A stretch of 59,015 bases of DNA, from the NCBI RefSeq assembly GCF_020055675.1, contig NZ_JAIPUS010000020.1, forward strand, positions 1 through 59,015, read 5' to 3'. Position 1 is the stretch's first letter; each line of letters begins with the position of its first letter. The notes under the pieces are model-generated. The model was not told where the DNA came from, searched no databases, and saw only the letters and a program-made list of their open reading frames with translations. The DNA is from Marivita sp. GTDB taxonomy: Bacteria; Pseudomonadota; Alphaproteobacteria; Rhodobacterales; Rhodobacteraceae. The translations under genes and the position numbers were made by a program. Below, one piece after another: positions 28,616 to 40,067 of the stretch.

Positions 28616-29695
28616 ATGGCAACGGCAGATCTTCTGAATATGGATAGCAAGCGCGACGCGAACAAACAAAAAGCCCTGGATTCGGCGCTGGCGCAGATCG
28701 AGCGCCAGTTCGGCAAGGGCTCGATCATGAAACTGGGGGGCGACAACGTCTTGCGCGATATCGAGTCGACCTCGACCGGATCGCTTGGCCTCGACATCGC
28801 TCTGGGAATCGGCGGTTTGCCCAAAGGCCGGATTATCGAAATTTACGGCCCCGAAAGTTCGGGCAAGACAACGCTGACACTGCATTGCGTGGCCGAGGAA
28901 CAGAAAAAAGGCGGCGTCTGCGCCTTTGTCGACGCGGAACACGCGCTCGACCCGCAATATGCCCGCAAACTCGGCGTCGACCTGGACGAATTGCTGATCT
29001 CGCAGCCCGATACCGGCGAACAGGCGCTCGAGATCACGGATACCCTGGTGCGGTCCGGTGCGGTCAGCATGGTGGTGGTCGATTCGGTGGCTGCGCTCAC
29101 ACCGAAATCCGAACTTGAGGGCGACATGGGCGACAGCAGCGTCGGCGTGCATGCCCGCCTGATGAGCCAGGCCATGCGGAAACTGACCGGATCGATCAGC
29201 CGATCGAACTGCATGGTGGTGTTCATCAACCAGATTCGCATGAAAATCGGCGTGATGTTCGGCAGCCCTGAAACCACGACGGGCGGCAATGCCCTGAAAT
29301 TCTACAGTTCGGTCCGTCTCGACATTCGCCGGATTGGTGCGGTCAAGGATCGCGACGAGATTGTCGGGAACGCAACCCGCGTCAAGGTCGTCAAGAACAA
29401 GGTCGCACCACCCTTCAAACAGGTGGAATTCGACATCATGTACGGAGAAGGCATCTCGAAGATGGGCGAGCTGATCGACCTTGGTGTGAAGGCGGGCGTC
29501 GTCGAAAAATCCGGCGCGTGGTATTCCTATGGCGACGAACGGATTGGACAGGGCCGCGAAAACGCCAAGACATTCTTGCGCGAAAACACGCAAGTCTCGC
29601 TAGAGATCGAGGACAAGATTCGCGCAGCACATGGGCTGGATTTCGACATGAGCGGCTCCGGAAGTGAATCCGAGGACGATATCGTCGAAAGCTGA
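28616..29695 (+). CDS. recA: Recombinase RecA
   Basis: A 359-residue DNA strand-exchange ATPase and co-protease for LexA. Walker A GPESSGKT is at residues 78-85. Also visible are [13 protein letters not shown], Walker [13 protein letters not shown], the L1 region around [20 protein letters not shown]-type sequence (here MSQAMRK), the L2 region [19 protein letters not shown] and an acidic C-terminal tail ([10 protein letters not shown]). The upstream promoter has an SOS box. It is transcribed alone or with alaS 180 bp downstream. Confidence 0.98.
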   Translation: MATADLLNMDSKRDANKQKALDSALAQIERQFGKGSIMKLGGDNVLRDIESTSTGSLGLDIALGIGGLPKGRIIEIYGPESSGKTTLTLHCVAEEQKKGGVCAFVDAEHALDPQYARKLGVDLDELLISQPDTGEQALEITDTLVRSGAVSMVVVDSVAALTPKSELEGDMGDSSVGVHARLMSQAMRKLTGSISRSNCMVVFINQIRMKIGVMFGSPETTTGGNALKFYSSVRLDIRRIGAVKDRDEIVGNATRVKVVKNKVAPPFKQVEFDIMYGEGISKMGELIDLGVKAGVVEKSGAWYSYGDERIGQGRENAKTFLRENTQVSLEIEDKIRAAHGLDFDMSGSGSESEDDIVES

Positions 29696-29746
29696 TCGCG
29701 ACGGGACAAGCCCCCAAAGGCATGAGACGACGATACGGACACGGAA

Positions 29747-29771
29747 AGCAGGGTGGCGAATGCGTCGCCCT
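29747..29771 (+). terminator. Possible weak recA terminator
   Basis: An imperfect stem (GGCGA with TCGCC, flanked by CAG/CTG with a bulge) is followed by TTTGCGTTT, between recA and alaS. It may only partly terminate. Confidence 0.35.
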
Positions 29772-29875
29772 GTTTGCGTTTCGGGCGGGTTTGGATGGTG
29801 GACAGCCTTCAAAGCAGAGGCTATTTCAGCCCGAACGACACACGCCGCCTTTTTACCTTTCGGGTCAGGTCAAAC

Positions 29876-32551
29876 ATGCCAACGTTGAACGATATCCGCT
29901 CTACCTTTCTGAGCTATTTTGAAAAACAGGGTCACGAGGTTGTTCCGTCGAGCCCGCTTGTGCCGCGCAACGATCCGACGCTGATGTTCGTCAACTCGGG
30001 CATGGTGCAGTTCAAGAACCTGTTTACCGGGGTCGAACACCGCGACTATCGCCGCGCGGCAACCTCGCAGAAATGCGTGCGCGCGGGCGGCAAGCACAAT
30101 GATCTGGACAATGTCGGCTACACAGCGCGCCATCATACCTTTTTCGAAATGCTCGGGAATTTCAGCTTTGGCGATTACTTCAAATCCGAGGCGATCCCCT
30201 TTGCCTGGGAACTGATCACCCGGCACTTCGGAATTCCTGCCGAAAAGCTCTACGTCACGATCTACCATACCGATGACGAAGCATTCCAGATCTGGAAAAA
30301 GGTCGGTGTTCCCGAGAGCCGCATCATCCGCATCGCGTCGTCCGACAATTTCTGGCAGATGGGTCCAACCGGACCCTGTGGGCCATGCACCGAGATTTTC
30401 TACGATCATGGCGATCACATCTGGGGTGGACCACCGGGCAGCCCCGAGGAGGATGGCGACCGGTTCATCGAGATCTGGAACATCGTTTTCATGCAGAACG
30501 AACAGTTCGAGGACGGCTCCATGAAGGCGCTCGACATGCAGTCGATCGACACTGGAATGGGACTCGAACGGATCGGGGCCTTGCTGCAGGGCAGCCACGA
30601 CAACTATGACACCGACACGATGCGCGCCCTGATCGAGGCAAGCGCGGATGTGTCTTCGACCGACCCGGATGGCCCCGGCAAGACCCATCACCGTGTGATC
30701 GCGGATCACCTGCGGTCCACCTCCTTCCTGATCGCCGATGGCGTGATGCCCAGCAATGACGGGCGCGGATACGTGCTGCGCCGCATCATGCGCCGGGCGA
30801 TGCGTCATGCGCATTTGCTGGCGGCCCAGGATCCGGTGATGCACCGGCTGGTGCCGGCATTGGTGCGCCAAATGGGGGCCGCCTATCCCGAACTGGCACG
30901 CGCACAGGCCCTGATCGAGGAAACATTGCAGCTCGAAGAGACGCGGTTCAAGCAGACGCTGGATCGCGGGTTGAAGCTGCTCGACGAAGAATTGAGCGGG
31001 CTGTCCGAAGAGGCGCCACTGCCGGGCAGCGCGGCGTTCAAGCTCTATGACACCTACGGATTCCCGCTTGACCTGACGCAAGATGCACTGCGCGAAAAGG
31101 GTCGGAGCGTCGATATGGACGGGTTTGATGCGGCGATGGCCGAACAGAAGGCCAAAGCACGCGCCGCGTGGTCCGGCTCGGGTGAGGCCGCAGATGCGGC
31201 GATCTGGTTCGATTTGGCCGAGAGCCATGGCGCGACGGATTTCCTGGGGTACGACACCGAAAAAGCCGAGGGCCAGATGCTGGCATTGGTCAAGGACGGT
31301 GCTGCGATTGACAGGCTGAGCGAGGGTGAAAGCGGCTGGATCGTGCTGAACCAGACGCCGTTTTATGGCGAGGCCGGCGGGCAGGTGGGTGACACCGGCT
31401 GGCTGCGGCGGCTCGAGAATGAAGACGATCAAGCAGAGGTAACGGATACCCAGCGCATGGGCGGCGGCAAGATGGTCGCGCATCACGTCACCATTCGCAG
31501 CGGCACGTTCAAAAGCGGCGAAGCGGTGCAACTCGAAGTCGATCATGGCCGTCGCACGTCGATCCGGGCCAACCATTCCGCGACCCATCTTCTGCACGAG
31601 GCGTTGCGCCGCGCGCTTGGCGATCATGTGGTCCAGCGGGGGTCGCTCAATGCACCGGACCGGCTGCGGTTCGACTTCAGTCACGGCAAGGCATTGAGCC
31701 CTGCGGAATTGAAGCGGATCGAAACAGAGGTGAACGCCTATATTCGCCAGAACTTGCCTGTCGAGACCCGGATCATGACGCCGGACGATGCCCGCGAGAT
31801 GGGCGCACAGGCGCTTTTCGGCGAGAAATACGGCGATGAAGTGCGCGTTGTGTCGATGGGAGAGCAAGCCGGCTCGGGCAAGGGCAGCGCCGGAAATACC
31901 TATTCTCTTGAACTTTGTGGCGGCACCCATGTGCAGCGCACCGGTGATATCGGCGTTTTCGTCACTCTGGGGGACACCGCCTCAAGCGCCGGGGTGCGCC
32001 GCATCGAGGCGCTGACCGGGGCAGAGGCCTTTGCCTACCTGTCGGAACAGGATCAGCGGCTGGCCGAAGTGGCACAGGACCTCAAGTCGTCCGCGTCGGA
32101 TGTGCCGGCGCGGGTCAAATCGCTTCTGGATGAACGCAAGTCCTTATCCAACGAAGTCGCACAGCTGCGCCGGGAACTGGCCATGGCTGGCGGGGCCGGG
32201 CAGGGCCAGGCGGCCGAGGCAAAAGATGTGAACGGTGTGAAATTCATCGCGCAGGTGTTATCCGGTGTGTCCGGAAAAGACCTGCCCCCCTTGATCGACG
32301 AACATAAACAACGGCTTGGATCTGGCGCGGTTCTTCTGATCGCGGACGCGGGCGGGAAGGCGGCTGTCGCGGCTGGCGTGACGCCGGACATGACCGGGTC
32401 GGTGTCGGCAGTTGATCTGGTCAAGGCCGCCGTGCCAGAACTTGGTGGCAAGGGCGGCGGTGGCCGTCCCGATATGGCCCAGGGTGGCGGGGCTTCCGTC
32501 GATAATGCCGAAGCCGCGATCAAGGCCGCCGAAGCTGTTTTGAAAGGATAG
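29876..32551 (+). CDS. alaS: Alanyl-tRNA synthetase
   Basis: An 891-residue class II synthetase. The N-terminal catalytic core reads [19 protein letters not shown], then [10 protein letters not shown] and [15 protein letters not shown]. The editing domain has the zinc-binding [12 protein letters not shown] and [13 protein letters not shown] motifs. The C-terminal domain carries a coiled coil and the glycine-rich [14 protein letters not shown]-type end (here [16 protein letters not shown]). The start at 29876 (MPTLNDIRS) is fixed by homology; upstream codons in frame are not family-like. The downstream DUF1330 gene begins three bases after the stop. Confidence 0.97.
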   Translation: MPTLNDIRSTFLSYFEKQGHEVVPSSPLVPRNDPTLMFVNSGMVQFKNLFTGVEHRDYRRAATSQKCVRAGGKHNDLDNVGYTARHHTFFEMLGNFSFGDYFKSEAIPFAWELITRHFGIPAEKLYVTIYHTDDEAFQIWKKVGVPESRIIRIASSDNFWQMGPTGPCGPCTEIFYDHGDHIWGGPPGSPEEDGDRFIEIWNIVFMQNEQFEDGSMKALDMQSIDTGMGLERIGALLQGSHDNYDTDTMRALIEASADVSSTDPDGPGKTHHRVIADHLRSTSFLIADGVMPSNDGRGYVLRRIMRRAMRHAHLLAAQDPVMHRLVPALVRQMGAAYPELARAQALIEETLQLEETRFKQTLDRGLKLLDEELSGLSEEAPLPGSAAFKLYDTYGFPLDLTQDALREKGRSVDMDGFDAAMAEQKAKARAAWSGSGEAADAAIWFDLAESHGATDFLGYDTEKAEGQMLALVKDGAAIDRLSEGESGWIVLNQTPFYGEAGGQVGDTGWLRRLENEDDQAEVTDTQRMGGGKMVAHHVTIRSGTFKSGEAVQLEVDHGRRTSIRANHSATHLLHEALRRALGDHVVQRGSLNAPDRLRFDFSHGKALSPAELKRIETEVNAYIRQNLPVETRIMTPDDAREMGAQALFGEKYGDEVRVVSMGEQAGSGKGSAGNTYSLELCGGTHVQRTGDIGVFVTLGDTASSAGVRRIEALTGAEAFAYLSEQDQRLAEVAQDLKSSASDVPARVKSLLDERKSLSNEVAQLRRELAMAGGAGQGQAAEAKDVNGVKFIAQVLSGVSGKDLPPLIDEHKQRLGSGAVLLIADAGGKAAVAAGVTPDMTGSVSAVDLVKAAVPELGGKGGGGRPDMAQGGGASVDNAEAAIKAAEAVLKG

Positions 32552-32554
32552 GAT

Positions 32555-32842
32555 ATGCCCGCACTCTGGATTGCCCATGTCACGGTGACAGACCCCGAGG
32601 CCTATGCCAAATACGCAGAGCTGGCCGGCCCGGCGATTGCCCAACATGGTGGGCATTTCATCGCTCGCGGTGGGCGCTTTGTCCAGCTTGAGGGACAGGA
32701 GCGGGAGCGCAATGTTGTGGCCCGCTTCCCATCGGTCGAGGATGCCGAGGCCTGTTACAACAGCGCTGATTATCAGCGCGCGCTCGATCATGCGCGCGGC
32801 GCGTCAGAGCGGGAATTGCTGATCGTCGAAACGTCGGAGTAA
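32555..32842 (+). CDS. DUF1330 family protein
   Basis: A 95-residue ferredoxin-like-fold (dimeric alpha-beta barrel) protein. The family pattern is clear: ALWIAHVTVTDPEAYAKY, then HGGHFIARGG and YNSADYQRALDHARGASER. Function is unknown. The start is three bases after alaS, with the ribosome-binding site inside the alaS end, so it is translationally coupled. Confidence 0.85.
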   Translation: MPALWIAHVTVTDPEAYAKYAELAGPAIAQHGGHFIARGGRFVQLEGQERERNVVARFPSVEDAEACYNSADYQRALDHARGASERELLIVETSE

Positions 32843-32852
32843 CACAGGACCG

Positions 32853-32883
32853 GATCTCGCAAGCGCGTCGCGCCTGCGAGATC
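32853..32883. terminator. Bidirectional hairpin between DUF1330 gene and typA
   Basis: GATCTCGCA and TGCGAGATC form a 9-bp perfect stem, with an inner GCGCG/CGCGC stem in the loop, between two convergent genes. The plus side is followed by GCCTCTTCGCTT, only weakly T-rich. Confidence 0.6.
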
Positions 32884-32893
32884 GCCTCTTCGC

Positions 32894-34714
32894 TTAACCG
32901 GCTTTTGCCATCCGCTTTCGCTCGTGCGGGTCAAGGTAGCGCTTGCGCAACCGCACCGCGTTCGGCGTCACCTCGACCAGCTCATCGTCGTTGATATAGG
33001 CGATCGCCTCTTCCAGCGAGAGCGTGATCGGCGTCGTCAGGCGGACCGCGTCATCCGTGCCCGAGGCGCGCACGTTGGTGAGTTTCTTGCCCTTGAGCGG
33101 GTTCACTTCCAGATCGTTTTCGCGACTGTGTTCGCCGATGATCATCCCGGTATAGATTGCTTCCTGCGAGCCGATGAACATCTTGCCGCGATCTTCCAGG
33201 TTCCAGAGCGCATAGGCGACCGAGGTGCCGTTTTCCATCGAGATGAGCACACCAGCCCGGCGACCGGGGATCGATCCCTTGTGTGGCGTCCAGCCATGGA
33301 ACACCCGGTTGAGGACACCGGTGCCGCGGGTGTCGGTCAGGAATTCGCCATGATAGCCGATCAAACCGCGGGACGGAACATGCGCGATAATGCGCGTTTT
33401 TCCGGCTCCCGCGGGTTTCATCTCGACCAGTTCGCCCTTGCGGGCACCGGTCAGTTTTTCGATCACGGCGCCGGAATAGTCGTCATCCACGTCGATGGTT
33501 GCTTCCTCGACCGGCTCCAGCATCTTGCCGTCATCGCCTTCCTTCATGATCACCTGCGGCCGCGAGATCGACAGTTCGAACCCTTCGCGGCGCATGTTCT
33601 CGATCAGGACGCCCATCTGCAATTCACCCCGGCCCGACACCTCGAAAGCTTCGCCGCCGGGGGTGTCGTTGATCTTGATGGCAACGTTGGATTCCGCTTC
33701 TTTCATCAGGCGTTCCCGGATCACCCGTGATTGGACCTTCTTGCCATCGCGGCCGGCCAGCGGTGAATCGTTGATGCCGAAGGTGACCGTGATCGTGGGA
33801 GGATCGATCGGTTGCGCTGCCAGAGGTTCGTCCACGGCAAGCGCGCAGATCGTGTCGGCGACGGTTGCCTTGGACATGCCAGAGATGGAAACGATGTCGC
33901 CCGCCAATGCCTCGTCGATGTCCTGTGGTCCAAGCCCGCGAAACGCCTGGATTTTGGTAACGCGGAACTGTTCGATCTTCTGGCCAAGCCGGCTCAGGGC
34001 CTGCACCGTGGCGCCCACCTTGAGACGACCGGTTTCAACCCGGCCGGTCAGAAGGCGCCCGACAAACGGATCGGACCCCAGCGTGGTGGCCAACATGCGG
34101 AAATCATCGTCCTGCTTCTTGATCTGCTTGGGGGCGGGCACGTGATTGACAATGAGTTTGAACAGCGCTTCCAGGTCCTGGCGCGGTCCGTCAAGCTCTG
34201 TATCGGCCCAGCCGGACCGTCCCGAGGCATAGAGATGCGGGAAATCGAGCTGGTCCTCGTTTGCGTCCAACGACGCGAACAGATCGAAACACTCGTCCAG
34301 CGCGCGGTCCGGTTCGGCGTCGGGCTTGTCCACCTTGTTCAACACGACAATCGGACGCAGACCCAGGGCAAGCGCCTTGGCGGTCACGAACTTGGTTTGC
34401 GGCATTGGCCCTTCGGCGGCATCGACCAGCAGCACCACGCCATCGACCATCGACAGGATACGTTCCACCTCGCCGCCGAAATCGGCGTGACCGGGGGTGT
34501 CGACGATGTTGATGCGTGTGCTTTTCCATTCGACCGACGTGGCCTTGGCAAGAATGGTGATGCCGCGCTCGCGTTCGAGATCGTTGCTGTCCATGGCACG
34601 CTCTGCCACAGCCTGATTGGCGCGAAATGCGCCGGATTGTTTGAGTAGCTCGTCAACCAGGGTTGTCTTGCCGTGGTCCACGTGAGCGATGATCGCAATG
34701 TTGCGAAGGTCCAT
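32894..34714 (-). CDS. typA: Ribosome-associated GTPase TypA/BipA
   Basis: A 606-residue translational GTPase. G1 HVDHGKTT is at residues 11-18, G2 RERGITI, G3 [11 protein letters not shown], and G4 [11 protein letters not shown]-like domains III and V follow ([23 protein letters not shown]), then the BipA-specific C-terminal domain ([26 protein letters not shown] split over two parts). It binds ribosomes and aids assembly or translation under stress and cold. The length is normal. It is divergent from the outer-membrane barrel gene. Confidence 0.97.
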   Translation of the reverse strand: MDLRNIAIIAHVDHGKTTLVDELLKQSGAFRANQAVAERAMDSNDLERERGITILAKATSVEWKSTRINIVDTPGHADFGGEVERILSMVDGVVLLVDAAEGPMPQTKFVTAKALALGLRPIVVLNKVDKPDAEPDRALDECFDLFASLDANEDQLDFPHLYASGRSGWADTELDGPRQDLEALFKLIVNHVPAPKQIKKQDDDFRMLATTLGSDPFVGRLLTGRVETGRLKVGATVQALSRLGQKIEQFRVTKIQAFRGLGPQDIDEALAGDIVSISGMSKATVADTICALAVDEPLAAQPIDPPTITVTFGINDSPLAGRDGKKVQSRVIRERLMKEAESNVAIKINDTPGGEAFEVSGRGELQMGVLIENMRREGFELSISRPQVIMKEGDDGKMLEPVEEATIDVDDDYSGAVIEKLTGARKGELVEMKPAGAGKTRIIAHVPSRGLIGYHGEFLTDTRGTGVLNRVFHGWTPHKGSIPGRRAGVLISMENGTSVAYALWNLEDRGKMFIGSQEAIYTGMIIGEHSRENDLEVNPLKGKKLTNVRASGTDDAVRLTTPITLSLEEAIAYINDDELVEVTPNAVRLRKRYLDPHERKRMAKAG

Positions 34715-35032
34715 GTCGTTATCTCTTGTCGGAATGAATTGAGGCGGGGTTACTAGGCCCCACTGGAGAACACCAGCAGAAAACCCTATGGAGATGGGAG
34801 ATGCCGCTTGGGCACAACAGGGCGATCACGAAAGTGTGACAGCGCATCGGCAAGTCCCCCCTGATCTTGCGAGTTTTCGCCAGTGAATGGCCGTTGGTCC
34901 GGTTCCTGTGCGCGCGTCGTGACTGCGGTGTTGAAACGAGATCGGAGGTGGCGACGTTTCTGTAATGGCACGTCAGGGGCACAAGCCGGGCTGACGTGAC
35001 GCAACGAGGCGAACCAAGAGAAAGGATCTCTC
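34715..35032. other. 318-bp gap with an inverted repeat before the barrel gene
   Basis: Holds the divergent promoters of typA and the outer-membrane gene. The clearest structure is CACGTCAG (34969-34976) with CTGACGTG (34991-34998) around a 14-base centre, 35 bp before the barrel ATG: an operator or 5'-leader hairpin. No coding sequence seen. Confidence 0.5.
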
Positions 35033-35614
35033 ATGACACGCATTTTTCTGAGCAGTGCACTGGCCATGACAGCGGCAACCGCATCTTACGCCGGTGGGTC
35101 CGACCCTGCACCGGTGGAGCCGGTGGTGATTGAGCCCGAGGCCGCGACCTCTGGCCCGATGGGCGGAGACTGGACCGGGGGCTATGGCGGTCTGAGCTTT
35201 GGCAACCTGTCGGTGGACGCCGACGATTTGGAGGACAGCGAAGGCGTCTATGGCCTCTACGGCGGCTATGATTACGACTTCGGTCAGTTCGTGGTTGGCG
35301 GTGAGTTGGACTACCAGACCGGTGAAGATATCGAGTTGGGCAGTGTGGAGGTGGACAACATTCTGCGCGCAAAGGTGCGCGGCGGTTATGATCTGGGCAG
35401 GACATTGATCTATGGCACGGTCGGCGCGGCACAGCTCAACGCAGATGGCGGAGATGACACCGGCATCGTTGGCGGCCTTGGCGTTGAATACAAGGTGACG
35501 GAACAGTTTTCCGTGGGTGGCGAATACCTTGCCCACCGGTTCGACGATTTCGACGACACCGGCGTCGATATTGATGCCGACACCGTGTCGTTGCGAGGCA
35601 GCTTCCGCTTCTAG
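35033..35614 (+). CDS. Outer-membrane beta-barrel protein (OmpA-like/opacity type)
   Basis: A 193-residue exported protein. A Sec signal peptide (about residues 1-20, ending ATASYA) precedes a proline-rich stretch (DPAPVEPVVIEPE). Alternating hydrophobic strands with aromatic girdles follow (GGDWTGGYGGLSFG, YGGYDYDFGQFVVGGELDYQ, AKVRGGYDLGRTLIYGTVG, FSVGGEYLAHRF). It ends in SLRGSFRF with the C-terminal Phe recognised by the BAM complex. The pattern predicts about eight strands. It is very acidic, as is common in marine bacteria. The specific function is unknown. Confidence 0.82.
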   Translation: MTRIFLSSALAMTAATASYAGGSDPAPVEPVVIEPEAATSGPMGGDWTGGYGGLSFGNLSVDADDLEDSEGVYGLYGGYDYDFGQFVVGGELDYQTGEDIELGSVEVDNILRAKVRGGYDLGRTLIYGTVGAAQLNADGGDDTGIVGGLGVEYKVTEQFSVGGEYLAHRFDDFDDTGVDIDADTVSLRGSFRF

Positions 35615-35743
35615 GGTCTCGCTCCGGTGATCAGCCCCGTCCAGGGCGCGCAAAAACCGGTGCTCACCTTGGCAAGGCGTTCCCAAAAATGAATCGATTG
35701 CCACAAGGCATGGAACGCGCACCGTCCCTTCGTTGCGCGTTTT

Positions 35744-36073
35744 TCAATGCGTGGCCGTTCCGGAGAAGAGGTTGATGACGAGGATTCCGGACATGATCAG
35801 GGCGATCCCGATGATGGCCGCCATGTCCAGCGTTTGCCCGAACACCGCAAAGCCGATGATGGCGATGAACACGATGCCCATGCCGGACCACATGGCATAG
35901 GCCACGCCGACAGGAAAAGTGCGCAGTGCGATGGCCAGAAGATAGAAGGCCGCGCCATACGCCACGACCACGATGATCGACGGAAGGGGGCGGGAAAACT
36001 GTTGGCTGGCCTGAAGCGCCGTGGTCCCGATGGTCTCGGCGAGAACGGCCAACATGAGAATGAAATAGGGCAT
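35744..36073 (-). CDS. Small multidrug resistance (SMR) family transporter
   Basis: A 109-residue inner-membrane protein with four hydrophobic helices. The essential acidic residue of the first helix is Glu13 (LAVLAETIGTTALQAS), matching Glu14 of EmrE. The helix-3 signature GVAYAMWSGMGIVFI is also present. SMR proteins work as proton-coupled dimers exporting quaternary cations, guanidinium or polyamines; the substrate cannot be assigned here. The YitT-family gene lies 70 bp upstream on the same strand. Confidence 0.9.
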   Translation of the reverse strand: MPYFILMLAVLAETIGTTALQASQQFSRPLPSIIVVVAYGAAFYLLAIALRTFPVGVAYAMWSGMGIVFIAIIGFAVFGQTLDMAAIIGIALIMSGILVINLFSGTATH

Positions 36074-36143
36074 CGCGACCTTCTCAACCTTTCGGGTAAT
36101 GGGCTTATACGTCCTGTTACTGTGTGTCGCCGTGTTTCATCTT

Positions 36144-36764
36144 TCAGGATCGTGCGACATAGCGGTCGCCGCGGTGGTTGACCGTCACGATCAGGTTCAG
36201 GATCACCGCGCCAAGCAGCGACCAGGCAACCACCGGCCAGGGCAGGATCCAGACCGCCAGAGCAAAGACACCCAGATCGAACAGCAATTGCGTGTTGCCC
36301 GCCTGAATACCACGCGTGTCTTGCAGCCACAGCGCCACGATGCCCACACCGCCCAGCGTCGCCCCGTGCCTGAACAGAGAAATCAGTCCCACACCGGCCA
36401 ATATACCGCCCAATACCGCGCCAAGCGCTGGGTGAACGGTGTCGACCGTCAGGATCAGGGGCAGCAGCTCGGATATCGCGGACATGGCCGCCACCGCGCA
36501 GAAGGTCTTTACCGTGAAGACCCAGCCCAATTGAGAGACGGCCACCAGGTAGAAAGGCAGGTTCAGGACAAAGAAGATCGCTCCGAAGGGCCAATCCGTG
36601 GCATAGCTGACCACCAGGGACAGACCGGCGATCTGCCCCGTAATGAGGTTGGAGGCGGACAGGAACTGAACGGCCAGCGCAACCAATGTCGCGCCAACCA
36701 AGATGCCTTGAACGTCTTCAAGCGCGGTATGCCTGTCCGCTGGTGGTTTGCTCAGCAGGAACAT
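36144..36764 (-). CDS. YitT family membrane protein
   Basis: A 206-residue polytopic protein with five to six hydrophobic helices. The family pattern is visible: LITGQIAGLSLVVSYATDWPFGAIFFVLNLP split over the second and third helices, and FRHGATLGGVGIVALWLQD near the middle. It lacks the soluble C-terminal DUF2179 domain of longer Bacillus YitT proteins. Function is unknown. It is on the same strand as the SMR gene and may share a promoter. Confidence 0.85.
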   Translation of the reverse strand: MFLLSKPPADRHTALEDVQGILVGATLVALAVQFLSASNLITGQIAGLSLVVSYATDWPFGAIFFVLNLPFYLVAVSQLGWVFTVKTFCAVAAMSAISELLPLILTVDTVHPALGAVLGGILAGVGLISLFRHGATLGGVGIVALWLQDTRGIQAGNTQLLFDLGVFALAVWILPWPVVAWSLLGAVILNLIVTVNHRGDRYVARS

Positions 36765-36812
36765 GGCTCAGCGTGTATGACGCAGCCAAACACTGTCAAG
36801 CCCGCCCATGCG

Positions 36813-38027
36813 TTACCCCTTGAGCGCCGCGTCCAGACGTTGATCCAGCTTTTCGAGAAAGCCCATTGTCGTCAGCCAGCCTTGCTCGGGTCCCACCAGC
36901 AGCGCGAGATCCTTTGTCATGAAGCCAGCTTCGACGGTTTCCACGACCACACGCTCCAGCGTTTCGGCAAAGGCGCGCAGGCTGATATTTTCGTCAAGCT
37001 TTGCGCGATGCCTCAACGCACCGGTCCAAGCGTATATACTTGCTATGGAATTTGTCGATGTCTCTTCACCCGCCTGATGCTGGCGATAGTGCCGCGTCAC
37101 GGTTCCATGCGCCGCCTCGGCTTCGACAATCTTCCCATCCGGGGTCATCAACTGCGATGACATCATGCCCAGCGATCCAAACCCTTGCGCCACGGTATCG
37201 GACTGCACATCGCCATCGTAATTCTTGCAGGCCCAGACAAAGCCGCCCGACCATTTCAGCGCCGAGGCCACCATGTCGTCGATCAGGCGGTGCTGGTATT
37301 CTATGCCCTTTTCGTCGAACTTGTCCTTGAACTCTGCCTCGAACACCTCTTCGAAGATCTCGATGAAGCGGCCATCATATTGTTTCAGGATGGTGTTCTT
37401 GGTCGATAGGTAGACCGGCCAGCCAAGGTTCAGACCATAGTTGAACGAGGCCTTCGCGAAATCTCGAATCGAGTCGTCAAGATTATACATCGACATGAAG
37501 ACCCCGGCCGAGGGCGCATCGAACACGTCGCGTTCGATCACCGTGCCGTCCACGCCTTCGAATTTCATCGTCAGCTTGCCGGCGCCCGGAAACTTGAAAT
37601 CCTGCGCCTTGTACTGGTCCCCGAAAGCGTGGCGGCCGACCACGATGGGCTTGGTCCAGCCCGGAACAAGACGCGGCACGTTGCGACAGATGATCGGCTG
37701 GCGAAATATCACGCCGCCCAGGATGTTGCGGATGGTGCCGTTCGGGCTGCGCCACATCTTCTTGAGTCCGAACTCCTCGACCCGGCCTTCGTCGGGGGTG
37801 ATGGTGGCGCATTTGACGGCGACGCCGACCTCCCTGGTTTTTTCGGCGGCGTCGATGGTGATCTGGTCTTCGGTGCGGTCCCGCTCCTCGATCCCGAGAT
37901 CGTAGTAGAGCAGGTCGATATCGAGATAGGGCAGGATCAGTTTCTTCTTGATGAAATCCCAGATGATCCGGGTCATTTCATCGCCGTCCATCTCGACAAT
38001 CGGATTTTCGACTTTGATCTTCGACAT
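36813..38027 (-). CDS. icd: NADP-dependent isocitrate dehydrogenase (eukaryote-type)
   Basis: A 404-residue TCA-cycle enzyme oxidising isocitrate to 2-oxoglutarate with NADP. The N-terminus [19 protein letters not shown] and the segment [16 protein letters not shown] identify the homodimeric subfamily shared with mitochondria, not the E. coli type. The metal/substrate region [20 protein letters not shown] and [13 protein letters not shown] are intact. The start at 38027 (MSKIKVEN) has GGAAAGGGA upstream. It begins 25 bp after the MFS gene stop on the same strand, so read-through from that gene is likely. Confidence 0.96.
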   Translation of the reverse strand: MSKIKVENPIVEMDGDEMTRIIWDFIKKKLILPYLDIDLLYYDLGIEERDRTEDQITIDAAEKTREVGVAVKCATITPDEGRVEEFGLKKMWRSPNGTIRNILGGVIFRQPIICRNVPRLVPGWTKPIVVGRHAFGDQYKAQDFKFPGAGKLTMKFEGVDGTVIERDVFDAPSAGVFMSMYNLDDSIRDFAKASFNYGLNLGWPVYLSTKNTILKQYDGRFIEIFEEVFEAEFKDKFDEKGIEYQHRLIDDMVASALKWSGGFVWACKNYDGDVQSDTVAQGFGSLGMMSSQLMTPDGKIVEAEAAHGTVTRHYRQHQAGEETSTNSIASIYAWTGALRHRAKLDENISLRAFAETLERVVVETVEAGFMTKDLALLVGPEQGWLTTMGFLEKLDQRLDAALKG

Positions 38028-38052
38028 TGGCGGGTCCCTTTCCTTTTTCGGG

Positions 38053-39285
38053 TCAGTTGGGAATCGTAGGTGCAAGCCGCGCCTCTGCCGTCATCATCAA
38101 TCGCATCAGCCACAGCGCCGCGAGCGCTTCGACAAAAATCGCGATGGACAGTGGCACTGGCGTTCCATCGAACATGAGCCCCACCGGGATCGCAAGACTC
38201 ACCGCGCCCACGGTCGACATCGCGCTGATGATACTGGCCGACATGCCCGCAATATGACCCATGGGTTCCTGCGCGATGGCTGAAAGGTTACCGATGGTCA
38301 TTCCGGCCTGAAAGAAGATCGACACCTGCCAGACCACGAACGCGGCGAAAAACGGGCCAGGCGCGATCACGCCCGCGGTTGCGCCGATCCCCAGCACGAT
38401 CATCAGCCCCGAAATCAACACCTGCGCCGACAGCATGGCGCGAACCAGGACCATCATGCCCAACCGAACCACGAGTGCGGCATTGAGGATGCTGGACGAC
38501 GCGGCAAGCACGGCCACGAGACCGAACCACAGCGGGAAATTCTCGGCGCGGTCAAAGGTGATGTCATAGATCTGCTGAACGCTCGCAAGCATGGAGAACA
38601 GCATACTGAAACACAGGGCTTGCACGAGGATCGACAGGCGGACGACAGGGTGGGCGAACACCTCTTTGGCGGCACTGGCCAAGTCTTCGATCCGGAGGCG
38701 GCGGCGGTTTTCCGGCGACAGCGTTTCAGGCAGGCGAAGCGCCAGCCAGGTCGCGGTGACAACAGAGAACGCGACAAACCCGTAGAACACCGCGCGCCAG
38801 CCAGACAGGTTTATCACGATCGATCCCAGAAGCGGCGCGATTGCCGGCACCAGCGCGAAGACGATCATTATGAACGACAACACCTTGGCCATGCCGCGCC
38901 CGGCATAAAGATCGCGGACCACGGCCAGCGTCACCACGCGCGGCCCCGACGCGCCAAGGCCCTGCAAGACCCGTGCGGCGATCATGACCTCCAAGGTCTG
39001 CGCCCGTGATGCCAGCAGCGCCCCCACGATATAAATGCCGGAGCCGATCAGCATCACCGGCTTGCGTCCGAACGTGTCGGACAGGGGACCGGCGAAAAGC
39101 GTACCAACCCCCATACCAAGAACGAAGGTCGTGATGACAAGCTGGGCGTTGTTCAGATCCCCGGGCGTCAAGTCCTGCCCGATTTGTGGAAGCGCGGGCA
39201 GCATTGCATCGATGGACAGGGCGATCGTGGCGGCCACCATCGCCATCAGGGCGATGAATTCGGCGCGCGGCATGGATTTTGGCAT
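38053..39285 (-). CDS. MFS transporter, Bcr/CflA drug-efflux type
   Basis: A 410-residue inner-membrane protein with twelve hydrophobic helices. The major-facilitator motif A is in the first cytoplasmic loop ([15 protein letters not shown]), and helix 1 has the Bcr/CflA start [16 protein letters not shown] motif-C-like [11 protein letters not shown] stretch is in helix 5. This group exports bicyclomycin, chloramphenicol and similar compounds; the native substrate is unknown. The start at 39285 ([10 protein letters not shown]) is chosen; 39273 is also possible. It lies directly upstream of icd. Confidence 0.88.
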   Translation of the reverse strand: MPKSMPRAEFIALMAMVAATIALSIDAMLPALPQIGQDLTPGDLNNAQLVITTFVLGMGVGTLFAGPLSDTFGRKPVMLIGSGIYIVGALLASRAQTLEVMIAARVLQGLGASGPRVVTLAVVRDLYAGRGMAKVLSFIMIVFALVPAIAPLLGSIVINLSGWRAVFYGFVAFSVVTATWLALRLPETLSPENRRRLRIEDLASAAKEVFAHPVVRLSILVQALCFSMLFSMLASVQQIYDITFDRAENFPLWFGLVAVLAASSSILNAALVVRLGMMVLVRAMLSAQVLISGLMIVLGIGATAGVIAPGPFFAAFVVWQVSIFFQAGMTIGNLSAIAQEPMGHIAGMSASIISAMSTVGAVSLAIPVGLMFDGTPVPLSIAIFVEALAALWLMRLMMTAEARLAPTIPN

Positions 39286-39353
39286 GAAGGGTTCCCGAAG
39301 CTGCGCCTTGGCCTCTAGCACCAAGTCAAATCGTGCAACAGCCCCGGCACGCC

Positions 39354-40001
39354 TCAGGCCTGCTGTGCCGCGTTCTGTTCCATGATATCATCCAGCACCT
39401 TGAGCCAGAGATCTGTCGGCTGTGCGCCGGGAACCGCATGCTGGCTGGCCACGATGAACGTGGGAACAGACGTCACCCCCATGCCGCGCGCAGCGGCATC
39501 GCGGTCGACAATGTCGCGCCGGTCTTCTTCGGTGGCAAGCAGGCGCAGCACAACGCTGGCATCCATGCCGCAGGAATCGGCGATATCGCCCAGAACGTCG
39601 GGATCGCCAATATCGCGCCCGTCGACGAAGTACGCCTTGAACAGCGCATCCACGACAAAGAGCTGGTGACCTTCGATCCCCGCCCAATGGATCAGGCGGT
39701 GCGCGTCCATGGTATTCGGTGTTTTTTCAATGGCTTCAAGGTTGATCTTCACACCGGCCTTTTCGGCGTGCTCCATCACCGGCGCATAGGCCTTTGCCGC
39801 GGCCTCCTGTCCTCCGAACTTGCTTTCGAGATAGGCGCGCCGGTCCATGCCTTCGGGGGCCATGTCCGGGTTCAGTTGGAATGGGTGCCAGGTGATCTGA
39901 AAGGGATGATCCGGCCTTTGCTCAAGCGCGCGATCAAGGTTGGCCTTTCCGATATAGCACCAAGGGCAGATCGGGTCGGACATGATATCGAGCTTGACCA
40001 T
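39354..40001 (-). CDS. DsbA-family (FrnE-like) thiol oxidoreductase
   Basis: A 215-residue thioredoxin-fold protein with the CPWC redox motif (Cys12 and Cys15 in DPICPWCYIG). The DsbA helical insertion and the cis-proline loop GVTSVPTFIVA follow. No signal peptide is present, so it is cytoplasmic, as for FrnE and 2-hydroxychromene carboxylate isomerase relatives. FrnE proteins have been tied to oxidative-stress or polyketide functions. It lies 66 bp from the AMP-dependent ligase end, on the same strand. Confidence 0.88.
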   Translation of the reverse strand: MVKLDIMSDPICPWCYIGKANLDRALEQRPDHPFQITWHPFQLNPDMAPEGMDRRAYLESKFGGQEAAAKAYAPVMEHAEKAGVKINLEAIEKTPNTMDAHRLIHWAGIEGHQLFVVDALFKAYFVDGRDIGDPDVLGDIADSCGMDASVVLRLLATEEDRRDIVDRDAAARGMGVTSVPTFIVASQHAVPGAQPTDLWLKVLDDIMEQNAAQQA

Positions 40002-40067
40002 GTGTGATTCCTCAAAAAAAAACGTTTTGACGCGTTTAGCAGAGGTCCGTGCAAATGATAACCCGCA

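Noticed and set aside
29870-31930. 686-codon open frame opposite alaS
   Set aside because: Antisense shadow; His- and Gly-rich translation without family resemblance.
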